Source of the DNA: Gemmataceae bacterium
Lineage (GTDB): Bacteria > Planctomycetota > Planctomycetia > Gemmatales > Gemmataceae
NCBI GenBank assembly: GCA_009691815.1
Contig: SIAL01000154.1
Span: 1 to 7,908 of the forward strand
Direction of reading: 5' to 3'
Length of the DNA: 7,908 nucleotides
The position numbers and the translations under genes are program-made. The notes under the pieces are model-generated. The model saw nothing but the letters and a program-made list of their open reading frames with translations, ran no database searches and was not told the DNA's origin. Below, one piece after another: positions 5,545 to 7,908 of the stretch (position 1 is its first letter; every line of letters starts with the position of its first letter).

Positions 5545-7785
5545 TTGCATTTTCTTCATGGATACCTTTTGATCGGCGCGGTGATGGCGGGGATGCCCGT
5601 AATCCTCCATCTGCTCATGAAGCAAAAACCCAAAATCCAATCGTTTCCCGCCCTTAGATTTCTCCAAAAGCGACTGCAAAACTCCCGGCGAAGGCTGCAA
5701 ATCCAGAACTGGCTCCTGCTGTTTTTGCGCATCTTTTTGATTTTGCTGCTCTGCCTGGCCCTTGCTTGGCCCCAACTAACCAACCTTGGCGAAGGCTGGG
5801 GAATCAGCCGTGAAGTGGCCGCCCTTTTTGTCGTTGATACCAGTGCCAGTATGCAGGTTCGGGTTGGCGAGAAGAATCGGATCGATGCGGCCAAAACGGT
5901 GATCGAGCAGGTTCGGGCCAGGTTTGGTTCGGAAAGCAAGTTGGCCTTGGTGGATACCGATGAAGGGGGCGAGACGGTCTGGTTGTCCGCTCCCATATTT
6001 GAACAAAAGTTATCTACCTTGGGTGGCAAACCGGGTGGGGGGCCGCTTGGCCCGGCCATCGCCCGAAGTTTGGAACTCTTTCGCAAAGAAGGACAGATTG
6101 CCGGCCTTGGCAAGGCAATTTATATTTTAACGGACCGGGCCGAACGATCATGGGAAGGTTTGGAAGCATCGATTCCCAAGGATGCGATTCCCCCCGGGGT
6201 CCAAGTCCATTTGATCGATGTTGGCCCGGATAAAACCATCGACGCCGCCATCGACAGAGTGGAAATCGAACCCACAACCGTTTCGCCTGGCAGTAGGATT
6301 AGCGTTCGAGTGGAGGTCCATGCCACGGGTGAGGCCTTCAAGGGACAGCTTTCCTGCCAACTGGAAAATGATCCCGAGCCTAGGGTAAAACCAGAAATCA
6401 AAAGCATTGAAATCCCGGCCAATGAAAGCAAGGTGATCGTTTTCGACAGAACTGTGCCGGTGCGCCCTGGAGGAGCCTCGGGAGAGTTTCTTGGACAGAT
6501 AAAAGTATTGCTTTCTCCTGATGATAATTGGCCCTCCAATAACCAAGGGCAAGCGACTTTTTTGGTCCGGGAACGCCGTCAGGTGCTTACGCTTGCCGAC
6601 CGGCCAGAGGACGCTCGCATTTGGAAAGCCGCCCTTGAGGCGATGGGAACCTATAGCTGTGATGTCAAGTCCCTAGCCGATCCGGCCAACTGGTCAGTGG
6701 ATGCCCTTTTGCCCTATCAGGTCATTTGCCTCATGGAACCCCCGAACCCTTCTGCGGCGGTGTGGGTCGGCCTTTTAGAGGCGGCCAAATCGGGAAAGGG
6801 GATTGTGGTGGTTCCCCCCGGGGACAATTATTCCAAGCCGGCCTGGGAGAGCGCCCCTGCCAAAGGGCTTCTTCCGGCCACCTTGGGATCACTCATCACC
6901 GTGGAGGTCAACAAGCCCGGCATCCCCTGGGCCGAGTTTCGTGGCGACAGCCCCCTAACATCGGCTTTCCGAACCTGGTCAAGGTCGGTCGATCCCGACT
7001 TTAGTCGCCCCGAACTCAAACCCTTTGCCAACCGATTTTGGAAAACCGCCACCCTTGAACCCGGGGCTTCGGTGGTGGCCCGGTTTCTTGATGGCCAAGA
7101 CCCACAGGCTCCGGCGCTTTTGGAACGAACCGTCGGCAAGGGGCGAGTCGTTTTGTTTTCTACGCCAATGTCAGGCAAGAGGTTTGACGGCAAACGGCCT
7201 TGGCACAACTATTGGCAGGATTCTTCCTTTGGGTTGATTTTGGCGGATCGGGTATGCGCCTATCTAGGGGGCGATGCCACGGCGGCAATCACCTCGTTTT
7301 ACGCGGGACAAATCCCCTACATAAACCTTCCCAATCCCCTTCCCAAGCTCCCATTAACCCTAGCCGGGCCCGGCTTGAAAGGGGCGGAAGCCAACCTATC
7401 TGTTCCCGAGGGAGCCACGCAAATCCCCTGTGCCCAAGTCCGCGATCCGGGAAATTATCGAGTCCTTGACAAGAATCAAAACCCGATCGCCGGGTTCAGT
7501 GTCTCGATGCGACCTCAAGAATTTCAGCTTGCCAAGGTCGATCCAGAGGTGATCAAGCGCACCCTTCCCCAATCCGAATTGACTAACGGCCTAAAACCTG
7601 TCGATCCGGATTTGCTGTTGCCACCCGGCGAAGGGGGCACGCTTGACCTGCTGCCTTGGTTGATGATGCTGGTCCTAGTATTGCTTTTGTGTGAAGGCTT
7701 GGTTGCCAACCGTTTCCACAAAAAGGTCGATCCCAATCATGAAGGCGCAGGCGTTGGCCCAGCCCCTGAGTCCCAAACAACCTGA
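5545..7785 (+). CDS. BatA-domain/VWA membrane protein with a glutamine-amidotransferase-like middle region
   Basis: 746 residues. Residues 1-78 are the BatA N-terminal double-transmembrane domain: FLHGYLLIGA, then the P..LHLL..Q.P motif, FPALRFL at 34-40, a basic stretch near 43-51, and a second helix at about 55-75. Residues 90-230 are a VWA domain with the metal site DTSAS at 98-102 and TDR at 196-198. The usual MIDAS threonine position appears to be Gly166. Residues about 235-345 look like a beta-sandwich. Residues about 346-580 resemble the class I glutamine-amidotransferase-like fold of long planctomycete members, with no convincing catalytic Cys-His pair. A helix at 703-720 re-enters the membrane before a short tail, so most of the protein should be extracytoplasmic. 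The start is TTG, with GGAG 8 bases upstream; the first ATG (residue 14) would destroy the first membrane helix. Family knowledge links BatA proteins to MoxR ATPases and DUF58 proteins; substrate unknown. Confidence 0.9.
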   Translation: MHFLHGYLLIGAVMAGMPVILHLLMKQKPKIQSFPALRFLQKRLQNSRRRLQIQNWLLLFLRIFLILLLCLALAWPQLTNLGEGWGISREVAALFVVDTSASMQVRVGEKNRIDAAKTVIEQVRARFGSESKLALVDTDEGGETVWLSAPIFEQKLSTLGGKPGGGPLGPAIARSLELFRKEGQIAGLGKAIYILTDRAERSWEGLEASIPKDAIPPGVQVHLIDVGPDKTIDAAIDRVEIEPTTVSPGSRISVRVEVHATGEAFKGQLSCQLENDPEPRVKPEIKSIEIPANESKVIVFDRTVPVRPGGASGEFLGQIKVLLSPDDNWPSNNQGQATFLVRERRQVLTLADRPEDARIWKAALEAMGTYSCDVKSLADPANWSVDALLPYQVICLMEPPNPSAAVWVGLLEAAKSGKGIVVVPPGDNYSKPAWESAPAKGLLPATLGSLITVEVNKPGIPWAEFRGDSPLTSAFRTWSRSVDPDFSRPELKPFANRFWKTATLEPGASVVARFLDGQDPQAPALLERTVGKGRVVLFSTPMSGKRFDGKRPWHNYWQDSSFGLILADRVCAYLGGDATAAITSFYAGQIPYINLPNPLPKLPLTLAGPGLKGAEANLSVPEGATQIPCAQVRDPGNYRVLDKNQNPIAGFSVSMRPQEFQLAKVDPEVIKRTLPQSELTNGLKPVDPDLLLPPGEGGTLDLLPWLMMLVLVLLLCEGLVANRFHKKVDPNHEGAGVGPAPESQTT

Positions 7786-7805
7786 CCCACAAGGACAGAT
7801 AACGG

Positions 7806-7908
7806 ATGGAGTTTCTTGTTGATCCCTACTGGCCCTGGAAACAGCCCGGAAGTTTGGCGTTTGCCTTTGCCATTGCCGGGCTTTTCACCGTTATCATTGT
7901 CACCCTAT
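7806..7908 (+). CDS. Start of a membrane protein gene in the VWA cluster (partial, runs off the window)
   Basis: Only the first 34 codons are present. They read MEFLVDPYWPWKQPG followed by a hydrophobic stretch (SLAFAFAIAGLFTVIIVTL) that looks like a first transmembrane helix. The ATG has AAGGA 10 bases upstream and lies 20 bases after the preceding stop, so it is very probably in the same operon as the BatA/VWA gene. In planctomycetes a BatA gene is often followed by a second large membrane protein, sometimes with VWA or amidotransferase-like domains. The visible part cannot confirm that here. Confidence 0.75.
   Translation, partial: MEFLVDPYWPWKQPGSLAFAFAIAGLFTVIIVTL

Noticed and set aside
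5556..6113. 185-codon minus-strand frame antisense to the BatA/VWA gene
   Set aside because: It lies wholly opposite a well-supported coding region with recognisable domains; its composition is that of a shadow frame.

Overview
The window looks like a chromosomal segment of a planctomycete (PVC superphylum; possibly Gemmatales, though the order is only a guess). Two things point there. One is a 70-residue lysine-rich protein that matches the PVC-restricted 'small basic protein' family. The other is a BatA-type double-transmembrane plus von Willebrand factor A (VWA) protein in the long, glutamine-amidotransferase-like form common in planctomycetes. Base composition is moderate, I estimate in the low-to-mid 50s %GC. 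There are no tRNAs, rRNAs, insertion sequences or CRISPR arrays.

Layout. Positions 1-486 are non-coding. They hold two blocks of GAC(A) motifs spaced one helical turn apart (36-113 and 168-222), a 16-bp dyad at the end of the second block, and a promoter-like plus terminator-like pair (360-388 and 446-477) that could frame a roughly 80-nt small RNA. Next comes a minus-strand gene for an unrecognised soluble protein (487-1659). Divergent from it is a 786-residue two-domain glycosyltransferase (1816-4176) that joins a dolichol-phosphate-mannose-synthase-like GT2 domain to an ArnT/PMT-like polytopic GT-C domain. Convergent with that is the small basic protein gene (minus, 4254-4466), which has its own promoter and a clear Rho-independent terminator.

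The right-hand part (4552-7908) is a plus-strand gene cluster, probably one operon: a polytopic membrane protein, a BatA-domain/VWA protein, and the beginning of another membrane protein that runs off the window. In planctomycetes such clusters usually also contain MoxR AAA+ ATPase and DUF58 genes; neither is visible here.

How the genes may work together. The glycosyltransferase fusion would put synthesis of a polyprenyl-phosphate-sugar and its use on the outer face of the cytoplasmic membrane into one polypeptide. The VWA cluster probably forms a membrane-anchored complex. The small basic protein is a housekeeping-type PVC protein, probably nucleic-acid or ribosome associated by its charge. 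The most distinctive observations are the glycosyltransferase fusion, the helically phased GACA array, and the imperfect MIDAS motif in the VWA protein. Nothing here convincingly amounts to a wholly new defence or mobile system.
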